Notes under the pieces: model-generated
The model's input: the letters and a program-made list of their open reading frames with translations, nothing else
Told to the model about the DNA's origin: nothing
Databases searched by the model: none
DNA from: Microbacterium halotolerans
GTDB lineage: Bacteria; Actinomycetota; Actinomycetes; Actinomycetales; Microbacteriaceae
Direction: 5' to 3'
DNA length: 64,000 nucleotides
NCBI RefSeq assembly: GCF_003569805.1
Contig: NZ_KZ984051.1
Span: 1,749,953 to 1,813,952 of the forward strand
Made by a program: the position numbers and the translations under genes
Shown here: piece by piece, positions 1-12,475 of the stretch
How the letters are laid out: each line of letters begins with the position of its first letter
Numbering within the stretch: position 1 is the first letter of the stretch

Positions 1-181
1 ACGGAGGCGGTAATTCCGGGACCTGTCCCGCCACGCGCTATTCGACGAGCAAGTGCTTCAGGTACGCGGTGTGGGTCGGTTCTGTGACGATCAGTTCCGA
101 GATGGGAATGACCATCGCGACCAAGTAGCGGAGCGACTGGGCCGCACGCTGGCCGAGTGCGCGGCGTACTAGGACGCGTGT

Positions 182-225
182 GAGGCGGTCGGATCGGGTC
201 TATCTGGGAGCCGCCCGACCGCCTC
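182..225 (-). terminator. Probable terminator of the galactofuranosyltransferase gene
   Basis: A perfect 11-bp inverted repeat (182-192 with 215-225, loop 22 nt) starts 18 nt beyond the stop of the minus-strand glycosyltransferase gene. It has no T tract, as is common for GC-rich actinobacterial hairpins, so termination strength is inferred. Confidence 0.5.
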
Positions 226-242
226 TGGCGGTGAGCAGCGAC

Positions 243-2090
243 TCAGCTGCCTTGCTGTTCTAGCCGGAGCTTGTCGTTCCAGTAGGCGTTCGACGTCAGC
301 CCGTCGTAGCCGCGACTCCACTCGCGAAGCATCTTGGGATAGATGCGCCGCAGGCGCAGCGTGTTCTTCAGCAGTCGCAGGGTCTCCTTCCGGAAACGAC
401 GCGGATCGCGGCGCACGGTGTAGGCCTGCGTCTGATCGACGTTCAGGTGCGTGATCTCCTTCGCGCCGTAGATCAGTCGGAAGTCCTCACGTGACTCCGC
501 AGGCAGGACCACCTTCGCCATGCCGAGCGGCAGCAGATGACCGTTCAGGGTCAGCAGCAGCAGCGCGCGCACAGGTCGCGGGAGGAAGGTGCGTCTGGGC
601 TTCGGTGGCGAGGCGATCGGCTGCCAGACCTCCGTCGTGGTCATCGCCTTGATGTCGCCGCGGCGCTTTGCCATGTCGGCGTTCTTGTCGAAGAAGTCCG
701 GCCCGCGCATGACGTCCTCGAACGCCAGGTTGACCGCCGACAGCGTGTCGTAGTGGAAGCGAAGAGCGGTGCGCAGGTAGAAGTTCAGCACCATCCGCTG
801 CAGCTCTTTCCAGCTGCGCTTCTTCTCCGGCAGGCTCAGATGATGGATGAGGTGGCTGCGGAAATCAAGGTACCAGGTCTGAGGTGAGGCCTTGTCGACG
901 AAGCTCTCCTGCACTGAAGCGACGCCGGGCAGCGTGAACGTGTTGAAGTCGTTCACGAGAGAGAAGCTCACGTCATCGCCGCGGACGAAGAACGGGAACG
1001 GCAGGTGCTCGACCTGGGCGACCGGGAAGGCGAAGAACCACCAGCCGGCGTAGAAGTCACCCCTGGCCGGGGCCGTGGTTTCGTACTCCATCCGGAAGAC
1101 CTTCTTGCGCTGTCGCAGGTCGAGGCCGGCGTAGTGCGCTTTGCAACCGAGGTCGAAGTGCGCACCGTTCTCGCCGATCTGCCACCGCTTGGCGTCGTGC
1201 ACCATGGCGCCGGCCACTGCCGTGCGCGGGTCCTGAGCGTAAGCGAGGAACCACCAGGTGCGACTGACCGCCTCCATCTGGATGGAGGCGTCGTCGTCCA
1301 TGAAGAGAACGTGACTGGCGTTCGTCGCCCTGGCCTCAAGCAGACCACGGGTGAAACCGCCCGATCCGCCGAGGTTCTCGTTGGGGATGACGGTGACGCC
1401 GTCGCCGTCATCGACCGTCGCGGACTGACCGTTGTCGACGATCACCATGCGGATGTGCTCGTTGAGTTCAGACTCTGCACGGAACCGGCGGAAGCGTTCG
1501 GCCGTCGAGGCGACCTCCGCTTCGCGTCGGAACGTCGTGACCGAAAGCAGCAGATCCGGCGTGCTGCGGGGCTTCTCCGTGGTCGCCCAGGCGAAGTCCT
1601 CCAGCCGACCGTCCTCGAGAGCCGTGAGCTTGAAGAACACGATGGCATCGGACGATGCTTCTTCATAGGGGTCGAACGGCTGGCGGAGCAACCCGTCCAG
1701 TGTGACGACCTCGCTGAAGAGCTGCTGCGTCGAGCGATTCCGACAAGCCACGTGGATGGACAGCAGGAATCGCCCGTGGCCCGTCAGCTGCAGCTCCAGC
1801 GGCAGGTCGCCGGAGTTCCTGCGCCACTTGCCGAGGTTGAACAGGTTGTAGTAGGTGCCCGTCGCGAGCCGTCCGCCTTGTGCGAAGTCTGCGCCGCCCT
1901 CGGAAAGGGAGATCCCGACGGACCCTTTCAGAGCGAAGTGTGCCTCGGTCTCAGTCGAGATACCGGCTTGTGGCCAGATTGCGGCCTGCAGTGGGTACCC
2001 AGTGCGATCCGGGAGTTTCCCCAGCCCCATGGCGGATGCCTTCCTGCCGTTGACAGACGGCCCAATCGTGCTTGTTGCTGTCGTCGCCAC
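243..2090 (-). CDS. GlfT2-like galactofuranosyltransferase (GT2 family)
   Basis: 615 aa, GTG start. It should add galactofuranose from UDP-Galf to a lipid-linked or cell-wall glycan at the cytoplasmic membrane face. An N-terminal all-beta region (about 40-170) precedes a GT-A fold from about 175. Visible motifs are the acceptor/nucleotide loop NLGGSGGF (239-246), the metal-binding run MDDD (264-267), a WW pair (350-351) and the catalytic-type FVRGDDVSF (368-376). The beta-sandwich plus GT-A layout and these motifs match the mycobacterial GlfT2 type (about 640 aa). It follows the pyruvyltransferase-nitroreductase gene by 8 nt, so the two are co-transcribed, and glf, which makes the donor, is divergent just upstream. 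The acceptor and linkage cannot be read from the sequence. Confidence 0.85.
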   Translation of the reverse strand: MATTATSTIGPSVNGRKASAMGLGKLPDRTGYPLQAAIWPQAGISTETEAHFALKGSVGISLSEGGADFAQGGRLATGTYYNLFNLGKWRRNSGDLPLELQLTGHGRFLLSIHVACRNRSTQQLFSEVVTLDGLLRQPFDPYEEASSDAIVFFKLTALEDGRLEDFAWATTEKPRSTPDLLLSVTTFRREAEVASTAERFRRFRAESELNEHIRMVIVDNGQSATVDDGDGVTVIPNENLGGSGGFTRGLLEARATNASHVLFMDDDASIQMEAVSRTWWFLAYAQDPRTAVAGAMVHDAKRWQIGENGAHFDLGCKAHYAGLDLRQRKKVFRMEYETTAPARGDFYAGWWFFAFPVAQVEHLPFPFFVRGDDVSFSLVNDFNTFTLPGVASVQESFVDKASPQTWYLDFRSHLIHHLSLPEKKRSWKELQRMVLNFYLRTALRFHYDTLSAVNLAFEDVMRGPDFFDKNADMAKRRGDIKAMTTTEVWQPIASPPKPRRTFLPRPVRALLLLTLNGHLLPLGMAKVVLPAESREDFRLIYGAKEITHLNVDQTQAYTVRRDPRRFRKETLRLLKNTLRLRRIYPKMLREWSRGYDGLTSNAYWNDKLRLEQQGS

Positions 2091-2098
2091 GTACGATC

Positions 2099-4753
2099 TC
2101 AGTCGTCGGCGTGACGCTTGAGGACGTAGCCGGGCTCGATGCGCTTGGAGCGCGGAACGAGAACCGACCGGTCGAAGTGGCCGACAGCGATAAAGGAGAT
2201 GAACACTTCGGAATCGGGGATCCCAAGGATTTCACGAATGGCGGCTTCGCGTTCCTGACCCATCGCCGTGTTGAGGCTGACCGCGCCCAGACCTGTGTGC
2301 TCGAGCCCGAGCAGAAGGAGCATCATGAACAGTCCGCCATCGATGTAGGCCTGGTTGCGCTCGACGGCGGCGACGAAGGCAGCGTGATCGCTTGTCACCA
2401 GCAGCAGTTTCGGCGGGAGCTCATACCCGCGGAACCCTCCCTGCAGTTCCAGCACGGGTCCAAGTTTCGACTTGTCGTCGAACTGGTGCACGCGAACCGG
2501 CTGCCGGTTGCATACGGACGGCGCTTGCAGTGCGATCTGTACGGCACGCTCGATGTCCTCGTTCGCAACAGGGTCTGCGGTGAACTCACGTACGCTGCGC
2601 CGTGAGAAGACGACGTCCTCGAACTCCCGATCGGAGGGGGTCCAGGTCTCCATGTCGCGCTCAAGCGTCGCAGGCGTCGCGCCGCCGAGCCCAGGGTCGG
2701 CCTTCGTGATCAGCTCTTGCACCGGAGCGTCGAACAGCTTCCAGAAGTGTGACACGTCGGCGTCGAGCTGCCGGTGGCGCTCGAAGTAGTTGTGCATGAC
2801 GGCAGCCGCGATCTGGAAGAACGTGTCCTCAGGGTCGCGTCCGTTCGAGATCCACTTGTTCATCTCACCGGAGAGCAACGGCATGACGGCCTTGCCGAAG
2901 CCGGGCCGGAAGTTCGTCGTGCGGCTGAGCCCCTTCTCGAAGCCGTGCGCGTGATACATCAGGAGCGAGCGAGCGTTTTCGACGGTGCGGGAGACCCGAT
3001 GCTGCGCGTAGGACTCAATATAGCGGTTGTCATCGTTGTTCCCGAGGGCCCTTACAGCCCGTACCGGGTCGTTTCCCCTCACCGCTCCGGTTCTCTGCCG
3101 CCCGAGTGCCGAAGCGGCGATCGGACGGAGCGTGATCGATGCGATGTCGGCGCCGCCGTCCTTGCCGCCGAAATGGAGCGCTCCGAACATGATCTGTGAG
3201 AACGCGGGGTCCTCTACTGCGAACACAATCCGGTCGGTGCGGCGTTCGCCGGTCCTGATGCCGGTGTCGATCCCGCCCACAACCCTGAATTTCCCGGTTG
3301 TCGGGTTGCGCAAGTGCACGCTAATCGTTTGTGAGGAGCTGCGAGGTGTCCAGTCGAACTCGACCTCATAGGCGTTCCCCTCGCGCAGGGCCGAGGGGAA
3401 GGTGGTCCAGACGTAGTTGCCGCGCTGAGTTGCGTACGTGGGCCCGGCGACACGCAGCCTGGTCTCTCCTGCTTTGCTGCTGATCTGCCATGATTCGTTG
3501 TTGGCGAAGAACTTGGGTGCATCCATCCGCACGGTGCGAGGAGGGCGCTGGAGGCCCACTCGACGCACGACGCGCTTAGCGAATCGCACACCTCGGCGTA
3601 CCGTCGGGAGCAGCGCACGGGCAGGGGTGGGCAGTTCGGCGCGGACGGACCCCACGGTGCGGCGCACCGGCATCTCGAGCGCAGACTTGAGCCATTGCTT
3701 CGAGTCGTCGACGTGCTTGTCGAGCGCTGCTCTGATCTCGGTGTAGTCCAGCGGAGCCAGGAAGCGCTCGTCTTCAGAGACAATGTTCTCGGCCTCAAGG
3801 GTGAAGCGGTCTCGATGGCCGATCAGGCGGAACATCGAATCGAATCGTGCAACGCCGCGACGACGGTTCCCGATCGATGCGAACGGTTTTTCGAACTTGA
3901 GCGAGAACGCGGTGCCATGGAAGGAGTCCGTCACGACGTAGGAGCTGTTGTCGTACAGCTTCAAGAAGTCGTACGTGTCGATGTCGTCCTCGATGGCGTC
4001 CGGCATCGCCATTTTTTCCTTGTTCTCCTGGATGAGGTGTGGCCACGCATCGAGAATTACGCGGACCTTCAGGCCTTTTTTGGCCGCGATGTGCTCGATC
4101 GCTGCCTTCTTCTCGGGCGTCGGGTCGAGGATGTACGCGAGAAGGTAGGGGCCGGACACGTCGCGGTCGGAGCGCGACGCGAGCTTGCGGTACTCGTTGA
4201 CGTCAGTAAGGAAGATCGGCTCGGCAACTTGCTTCGCCGGCACTCCGTAGACTTCGCGAGCAATCCGGACGCCGGAGTCCTCGCGGACGGAGATCGCGTT
4301 GAATCGCTTCATCAGAACGGAGACCTTGGGAATCTCTTCTTCGGGCGCAAAATCCTTCGCGTGACCGAAAGACGCCGCGTATGAGATCTTCCGTTTGTCG
4401 TCATCGGCGAAATCGAGATAGAAAGCCTTCCCGAAATTCCGGGCGATTCCGAAGTTCCAGACCTGGTCGGATCCGATCACGAAGTTGTCCGCGATCTGGT
4501 TCAGGTCTCCGACGGTCTGCGTGCTGTACAGCTTGCTCAGGTTGTAGTGCTCGCGCGCGAAACGCATCGCGTGCGTGTCCTGAATCTCCGGATCGCTCGC
4601 ACTCGCACCGATCTTCGACACCATCAGAACCTTGTTCCCGAAGCCTTCGACAGTCTTGTACAGGCTGTAGTAGGTCAGCACGGACCCGTAGTTCGCGCCG
4701 ATGCCGACGCCGACGATCGCGGCATCATAGTGCTCGTTCGAGTGTGCAGTCAT
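2099..4753 (-). CDS. Polysaccharide pyruvyltransferase / beta-sandwich / nitroreductase fusion
   Basis: 884 aa, ATG start with AAGGA upstream. Residues about 8-345 are a polysaccharide pyruvyl transferase domain: GSDQVWN at 94-100 and TDSFHGTAFS at 275-284 are conserved family motifs. Residues about 410-545 look like an all-beta carbohydrate-binding type module (no family assigned). After a linker, 575-670 carries a segment with HGFEKGL (603-609), seen ahead of nitroreductases in polysaccharide loci. Residues about 705-862 are an FMN nitroreductase fold with RRSVREF (718-724) and QAPSVCNRQP (743-752). Family knowledge suggests transfer of pyruvate from PEP to a glycan; the redox role is unknown. 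Its partner downstream is the GlfT2-like enzyme. The reading frame is intact, so this is a true fusion rather than a frameshift artefact. Confidence 0.8.
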   Translation of the reverse strand: MTAHSNEHYDAAIVGVGIGANYGSVLTYYSLYKTVEGFGNKVLMVSKIGASASDPEIQDTHAMRFAREHYNLSKLYSTQTVGDLNQIADNFVIGSDQVWNFGIARNFGKAFYLDFADDDKRKISYAASFGHAKDFAPEEEIPKVSVLMKRFNAISVREDSGVRIAREVYGVPAKQVAEPIFLTDVNEYRKLASRSDRDVSGPYLLAYILDPTPEKKAAIEHIAAKKGLKVRVILDAWPHLIQENKEKMAMPDAIEDDIDTYDFLKLYDNSSYVVTDSFHGTAFSLKFEKPFASIGNRRRGVARFDSMFRLIGHRDRFTLEAENIVSEDERFLAPLDYTEIRAALDKHVDDSKQWLKSALEMPVRRTVGSVRAELPTPARALLPTVRRGVRFAKRVVRRVGLQRPPRTVRMDAPKFFANNESWQISSKAGETRLRVAGPTYATQRGNYVWTTFPSALREGNAYEVEFDWTPRSSSQTISVHLRNPTTGKFRVVGGIDTGIRTGERRTDRIVFAVEDPAFSQIMFGALHFGGKDGGADIASITLRPIAASALGRQRTGAVRGNDPVRAVRALGNNDDNRYIESYAQHRVSRTVENARSLLMYHAHGFEKGLSRTTNFRPGFGKAVMPLLSGEMNKWISNGRDPEDTFFQIAAAVMHNYFERHRQLDADVSHFWKLFDAPVQELITKADPGLGGATPATLERDMETWTPSDREFEDVVFSRRSVREFTADPVANEDIERAVQIALQAPSVCNRQPVRVHQFDDKSKLGPVLELQGGFRGYELPPKLLLVTSDHAAFVAAVERNQAYIDGGLFMMLLLLGLEHTGLGAVSLNTAMGQEREAAIREILGIPDSEVFISFIAVGHFDRSVLVPRSKRIEPGYVLKRHADD

Positions 4754-4807
4754 TCTGTGATGATCCTTGGGGTTGTGGTCCGGAGGCGTCGCGATCCGGT
4801 CAGCTAG

Positions 4808-6157
<1,350 letters not shown>

Positions 6158-6196
6158 GGGAGCGGCGAGTGCTCGCAGGCGGGGAGTGACAGCGAG

Positions 6197-8191
6197 ATGA
6201 CCTGGGGCGACTCATTCCTCGCACTCCTCGTGGCGGTCTTGTGCCTTATCGGTCCAGGGCTGATCGTCACAGCGCCGTTCCGTTTCGGCGCACTGGCTCG
6301 CACTGCCGTCTCCGGCCTGGTCGGGGTGTGCGTGGTCGCAAGCGCCGCGACGACGTTCGGGGCGTTCGGCCTCGCGTTCTCCTGGTGGCAGGTGCTCGCC
6401 GTGACGGTCATCGGTCTCACGCTCGCGCTGGCCGTGCGCCCGGCCGTGCCGCGGCTGGAACCGCGCCCCGATCGTCGTGTGCTCCTGCTGCTCGGGATGT
6501 GGCTCCTGTCCGTGCTCGCGATCGCCATCGTGATGTTCTGGCGGGTGCCCATTCCCAGCCGGATTGCGCAGACGCTGGACAACATCTTCCATCTCTCCGC
6601 AACGAGCGCGATCCTGAGCGGGCATTCCGCTTCACCGTTCGCGATCGGAGGATTGATCGACACGACGGGGGCGTTCACCTACTCGCCGTCCGGTTGGCAT
6701 TCGTTCGCCGCCCTCGTTGCGCAGACCACCGGTGTCCCGGTCGCCGTCGCCTTCAACGTGCTGTGGCTCGCGATGATCGCCGTTGTGTGGCTGCCGGGCA
6801 TCGCGTGGCTCGCACGCACGGTCGTGCCGACATGGGCCGCGGCGACGATCGCCCTTCCGCTCGGCGCCTCGTTCGGCTGGTACCCCTACGGATTGACGAC
6901 GGGCGGCGCGCTGTACCCGTCTGCGCTCGCCCACGCACTCCTGCCAGCGGCCGTGGCCATCGTCCTCGTCGCGGCACGAGCCGTGCTCGGCGAACGCGGT
7001 CGGGTATCGCGGGCCAGGCGATGGACGGCGGCCGTCGTCGGCGTCGCCCTGGCAGGCGGCGCGCTCGCTGCGGCGGACCCCCGCGCGATTGCGACCCTGT
7101 TCGTGATCGCCGCACCGTTCGTCTTCTGGCGACTCGTCGTCGTCCTCCGTCAGGCGCGCGAAGCCGCGCCGGAGGAGCTGCGTCGTGCCAGACGCATGCT
7201 GTGGGGGAGCCTCGGCGCCGCGGCGGTCGTGATCGTCGCAGGCATAGCGTTCGGCAACGCGGCCGTGCCGTTGACAGGGCACCCGGATGACACTTCGGAC
7301 CTGGTCGCGCAGACCGCGTGGCAGAGCCTGACGCAGGTGATGATGGCGCAGTCGCAGACGGGAGTCAACGGCGTGGTCACGATCGTCGCACCCCCGCTCG
7401 CACTTGCGGTCATCGGCGGGATCTTCATGGCGCTGCGACGTGCCACGACCCGCTGGGTGGTGGTTCCCTACCTGGTGCTCGCGGTGCTGTACGTGCTCGC
7501 GGCCGGTGAGGTCGGCCCGGTGTCGAGAATGCTCGCCGCACTCTGGCTCGGCGATCCGTACCGACTGGCGGCGGCCCTGGCGATCGTGGGTGTTCCTCTC
7601 GCCACGATCGGAATCGTTACGCTCGGTCGTCTGATCGTGCCGGCGCGGCGCGCTTTCGGGGCGGGTGCGGCTGTCGTCGCGGCGGTCATCGTCGGGGTGA
7701 CATCGACCGGTACGCTCGCTGCCACGGGAGTGAGTGAAGCGGCAGGCGTGGTGTTCCGTCAGCCCGTGCAGGCGAGCGACTGGGCCGTCGTCTCGTCTGC
7801 GCAGATGACGTTCATGCGGGATCAGGTGAGCGCGATCGTGCCGGAGGATCAACGGGTGCTCGGCGACCCCTGGGACGGGTCGGCGCTGGCCGGTGTCTTC
7901 GCAGGCAGGGAACCCGTCTTCCCCCACGTCCTCGGACGCTGGGACGACACGCGCCTGACGCTCGCCTACTCGCTTCCGTCGATCGATGAGACGTCAGAGG
8001 TGTGCACGGCTCTCGACGAGCTCCGCGTGCGGTACGTGCTCTACACGCCCGGCTCGTTCGGCGGAGGCGACGCTGAGGGCGATCTGTTCCTCGGCCTGCA
8101 TGCGGCGGTCGAGGCCGGTCTTTTCACCGAGGTCGCCACCGATGGCGAATCCTCCCTGTACCGGATCGACCAATGCGGTGACCTCGGATGA
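6197..8191 (+). CDS. Polytopic membrane protein, DUF6541-like, of the glycan locus
   Basis: 664 aa, ATG start with a GGGGAG site upstream and 39 nt after glf. About a dozen or more hydrophobic helices span the first 500 residues, followed by a soluble C-terminal domain (about 515-664) with DPWDGSALAG near 540. Topology and setting resemble the large integral membrane proteins (DUF6541 type) found beside galactan exporters in Actinobacteria; I recall the family but could not check it. The size would suit a lipid-phosphate-sugar dependent (GT-C like) transferase or a glycan ligase, but I see no diagnostic catalytic motif. It is probably co-transcribed with glf and the downstream exporter. Confidence 0.6.
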   Translation: MTWGDSFLALLVAVLCLIGPGLIVTAPFRFGALARTAVSGLVGVCVVASAATTFGAFGLAFSWWQVLAVTVIGLTLALAVRPAVPRLEPRPDRRVLLLLGMWLLSVLAIAIVMFWRVPIPSRIAQTLDNIFHLSATSAILSGHSASPFAIGGLIDTTGAFTYSPSGWHSFAALVAQTTGVPVAVAFNVLWLAMIAVVWLPGIAWLARTVVPTWAAATIALPLGASFGWYPYGLTTGGALYPSALAHALLPAAVAIVLVAARAVLGERGRVSRARRWTAAVVGVALAGGALAAADPRAIATLFVIAAPFVFWRLVVVLRQAREAAPEELRRARRMLWGSLGAAAVVIVAGIAFGNAAVPLTGHPDDTSDLVAQTAWQSLTQVMMAQSQTGVNGVVTIVAPPLALAVIGGIFMALRRATTRWVVVPYLVLAVLYVLAAGEVGPVSRMLAALWLGDPYRLAAALAIVGVPLATIGIVTLGRLIVPARRAFGAGAAVVAAVIVGVTSTGTLAATGVSEAAGVVFRQPVQASDWAVVSSAQMTFMRDQVSAIVPEDQRVLGDPWDGSALAGVFAGREPVFPHVLGRWDDTRLTLAYSLPSIDETSEVCTALDELRVRYVLYTPGSFGGGDAEGDLFLGLHAAVEAGLFTEVATDGESSLYRIDQCGDLG

Positions 8192-8246
8192 CAACACGCG
8201 TGTGATCGGTGGTCGAGCGCGTTTCTCCCGACCGTAGGATCAAGGG

Positions 8247-9056
8247 GTGAAGGTCAGGGCCACCTCAGGCGTGCGCGGGTACACCCACTCGTTGTGGCTG
8301 CTCTCTGCACGCGACCTCAAGGTGCGCTATGCGACGAGCTGGCTCGGCTACATCTGGAGCGTGTTGGACCCGCTCGTGATGAGCGCGATCTACTGGTTCG
8401 TGTTCACTCAGGTCTTCCACCGCACTGTGGGAGCCACCCCGTACATCCTGTTTCTGATCTCGGCGCTGCTTCCGTGGATGTGGTTCAACACCTCGATCTC
8501 CGACTTCACGAGAGCGTTCAAGATCGATGCGAAGCTGGTGCGATCGACCGCGATTCCTCGGTCGATCTGGGTATCGCGCACCGTTGTGTCGAAGGGCGTC
8601 GAATTCCTCTTCTCGTTGCCCGTTCTCGTGATCTTCGCCGTCGTCGCCGGGCTGACCGGTGAGGGCGGATGGACAGATGTCGCGCTGGGGTGGGGCGTGC
8701 TGTGGCTGCCGGTCGCTGTGGTGCTTCAAGCCGTGCTCCTGACCGGGCTCGGCCTCGTCATCGCGCCGCTGTGCGTGCTGTTCCGCGATCTCGAGCGCAC
8801 GACCAAGCTGATCCTGCGCGCGTTGTTCTACGCGACGCCGATCATCTACGGCATCCGCGACCTGCCTGACGGCTTCGCATGGCTCGAGTACGCCAACCCG
8901 CTCGCGGGGCTGTTCGTGCTGTACCGTGCAGGATTCTTCCCCGAAGAGTGGCAGACCGGGCCCGTGCTGTCGAGCGCTGCGATCAGCGTCGTGGTCTTCG
9001 TGATCGGGTGCCTGGTGATGCGCTCGCTCGAGCGCCCCGTGCTGAAGGAACTGTGA
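8247..9056 (+). CDS. Polysaccharide ABC exporter permease (Wzm type)
   Basis: 269 aa, GTG start preceded by AGGATCAAGG. Six predicted membrane helices of the ABC-2 type begin after an amphipathic N-terminal segment. The signature-like stretch DLKVRYATSWLGYIWSVLDP (about 24-43) is typical of O-antigen, teichoic acid and galactan exporters, as is the later LCVLFRDLERTTKLILR. It should move a lipid-linked galactofuranose-containing glycan to the outer membrane face. The stop codon overlaps the start of the ATPase gene (TGATG), so the two are translationally coupled. Confidence 0.9.
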   Translation: MKVRATSGVRGYTHSLWLLSARDLKVRYATSWLGYIWSVLDPLVMSAIYWFVFTQVFHRTVGATPYILFLISALLPWMWFNTSISDFTRAFKIDAKLVRSTAIPRSIWVSRTVVSKGVEFLFSLPVLVIFAVVAGLTGEGGWTDVALGWGVLWLPVAVVLQAVLLTGLGLVIAPLCVLFRDLERTTKLILRALFYATPIIYGIRDLPDGFAWLEYANPLAGLFVLYRAGFFPEEWQTGPVLSSAAISVVVFVIGCLVMRSLERPVLKEL

Positions 9057-9802
9057 TGGCTCACGACACAGGCAACGCGATCGACGTCACCGGGCTCGGC
9101 GTGCGCTTCCGGCGCAACCGCCGCGGGCGCAGCGGCATCCTGTCGATGTTCGCCAGCGCGAACCGGCGCACGCCGAAGGACGAGTTCTGGGCCCTTCGCG
9201 ACGTCTCCTTCTCCGTCGGGCGAGGCGAGGCGATCGGCGTCGTGGGCAGGAACGGGCAAGGGAAATCGACGCTGCTCAAGCTGGTCGCCAGGGTGATGCT
9301 CCCTGACGAGGGGAGCGTGAGAGTGAGCGCAGGCGTCGCTCCTCTGATCGAGCTGACGGGCGGCTTCGCGAACGATCTCACAGTGCGCGAGAACGTCCGC
9401 CTTGCCGCCGGGCTGCACGGCATGAAAAGAGCCGAAGTCGCGGCCAGGTACGACGAGATCATCGACTTCGCCGAGCTGCGCGACTTCCAGAACACCCCCT
9501 TCCGTCATCTGTCGAACGGCATGAAGGTGCGTCTGGCGTTCGCCGTCGTGTCTCGGCTCGACGAACCCATCCTCCTCGTCGACGAAGTGCTGGCCGTGGG
9601 AGACAAGGCCTTTCGCGAGAAATGCTATACGCGCATCGACGAGCTGCTCTCCGAGGAGCGCACCCTGTTCTTCGTGAGCCACAGCGAGCGCGACCTGCGC
9701 CGGTTCTGCACACGCGGTCTGTACATCCGGGACCACCGTCTGGTGATGGACGCCCCGATCGACGACGTGCTCGACGCCTACAACGAGGACAACGACACGT
9801 AG
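9056..9802 (+). CDS. Polysaccharide ABC exporter ATPase (Wzt type)
   Basis: 248 aa. Walker A is GRNGQGKST (about 64-72), the signature is LSNGMKVRL in place of LSGGQ, and Walker B ends in ILLVDEVLAVGD. The LSNGM variant and the DEVLAVGD ending are typical of Wzt-family ATPases for teichoic acid, O-antigen and galactan export. No C-terminal carbohydrate-binding extension is present, so chain-length recognition of the Wzt type is not expected. It overlaps the permease stop by one base and ends the glycan locus. Confidence 0.92.
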   Translation: MAHDTGNAIDVTGLGVRFRRNRRGRSGILSMFASANRRTPKDEFWALRDVSFSVGRGEAIGVVGRNGQGKSTLLKLVARVMLPDEGSVRVSAGVAPLIELTGGFANDLTVRENVRLAAGLHGMKRAEVAARYDEIIDFAELRDFQNTPFRHLSNGMKVRLAFAVVSRLDEPILLVDEVLAVGDKAFREKCYTRIDELLSEERTLFFVSHSERDLRRFCTRGLYIRDHRLVMDAPIDDVLDAYNEDNDT

Positions 9803-9808
9803 TGGCAG

Positions 9809-10042
9809 CTAGGGCGTCGACAGCTTGGCCGCGATCGGGCGCTCCCATGCTTCGACCGGACGGCTGCGGCTCCACGTCGTGTTCGAGCCGTCGAGCACGC
9901 TGTAGTGTTGCGGCAGCACATCGTCGCGCAGATGCGCCGAGTCGCGGTAGGGGAAGGCATCGAGCGGTTGGGCGCTGCTGTGCGCGAGCCACCCCGGCAG
10001 ATCACGGGTGAGATCGCTCAGCAGCTGGTCCACGCGTACCAT
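9809..10042 (-). CDS. Possible small protein downstream of the ABC-F gene
   Basis: A 77-aa frame with an ATG at 10042, 51 nt after the ABC-F stop, in the same frame as the ABC-F gene and on the same strand. Composition is protein-like: an acidic/leucine-rich start, then WLAHSSAQPLDAFPYRDSAH and a tryptophan-containing tail. I recognise no family, there is no clear ribosome-binding site, and it ends six bases from the convergent ATPase gene. It may be a small unknown protein or chance coding in GC-rich DNA. Confidence 0.35.
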   Translation of the reverse strand: MVRVDQLLSDLTRDLPGWLAHSSAQPLDAFPYRDSAHLRDDVLPQHYSVLDGSNTTWSRSRPVEAWERPIAAKLSTP

Positions 10043-10093
10043 CTTGCCGCAGAGCGCGGTGCGGTGGCATGCGCTCGCCTCATCGGAGCCTGA

Positions 10094-11883
<1,790 letters not shown>

Positions 11884-11884
<1 letters not shown>

Positions 11885-12381
11885 CAGACGCTCTCCACGC
11901 CGATGCTGAGGTGGCGCAGCAGGGCGACGAGCCTCGTGCGTTCGGTCGGGGAAAGGGAGTGCAACAAGTCGGCCTCTGCATCGATGAGTCGGGTGATGGC
12001 CGCATCCACGCGGATGAGGCCGGATTCGGTCAGGATGACGAGCACGCTGCGCCCATCGTCTGGGTCCGCTTCGCGGCGCACCAGCCCGCGATCGACGAGC
12101 TTGTCGATCCGGTTGGTCATGGTGCCGGATGACACGAGCGTCTGCTGCAGGAGCGTCTTCGGACTGAGCTGGTAGGGCTCTCCCGCACGGCGCAGTGCGG
12201 ACAGGACGTCCCACTCCCACGGCTCGATGTCTGTGCGGGCGAAGGCGGCGCGCCTGGCGTGCTCGAGGTGGTGCGAGAGCCTGTCGACGCGGGAGAGCAC
12301 CTCCATCGGGGAGAAGTCGAGATCGGGGCGCTGGGCGCGCCACGCGCCGACGATCCGGTCGACCTCATCCGCTTCTGCCAT
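11884..12381 (-). CDS. MarR-family transcriptional regulator
   Basis: 165 aa. The ATG at 12381 is chosen because GGAGGG lies five bases upstream; longer frames run into the tRNA region. A winged helix-turn-helix is visible: WEWDVLSALRRAG, then LLQQTLVSSGTMTNRIDKLV as the recognition region, and the wing GLVRREADPDDGRSVLV. The C-terminal helices would dimerise. It likely controls its own operon with the overlapping ABC-F gene in response to a small ligand, which the sequence does not identify. Confidence 0.9.
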
Positions 12382-12475
12382 CCCTCCAGTATCGCAGGGT
12401 GCGCCTCCTGGTCTGGGTTGAGGAGGCACTCGGCAGTGCATGGCAGACTGGGTGAGTGGTCCCATCCGACCGCAG

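Noticed and set aside
17-30. Short palindrome CGGGAC-CT-GTCCCG as an attachment site or operator
   Set aside because: A 2-nt loop and no neighbouring mobile or regulatory gene; too little to support a call.
6632-7927. Minus-strand frame opposite the polytopic membrane protein
   Set aside because: Highly arginine-, histidine- and aspartate-rich with no motif; the plus strand has regular hydrophobic helices and fits the operon.
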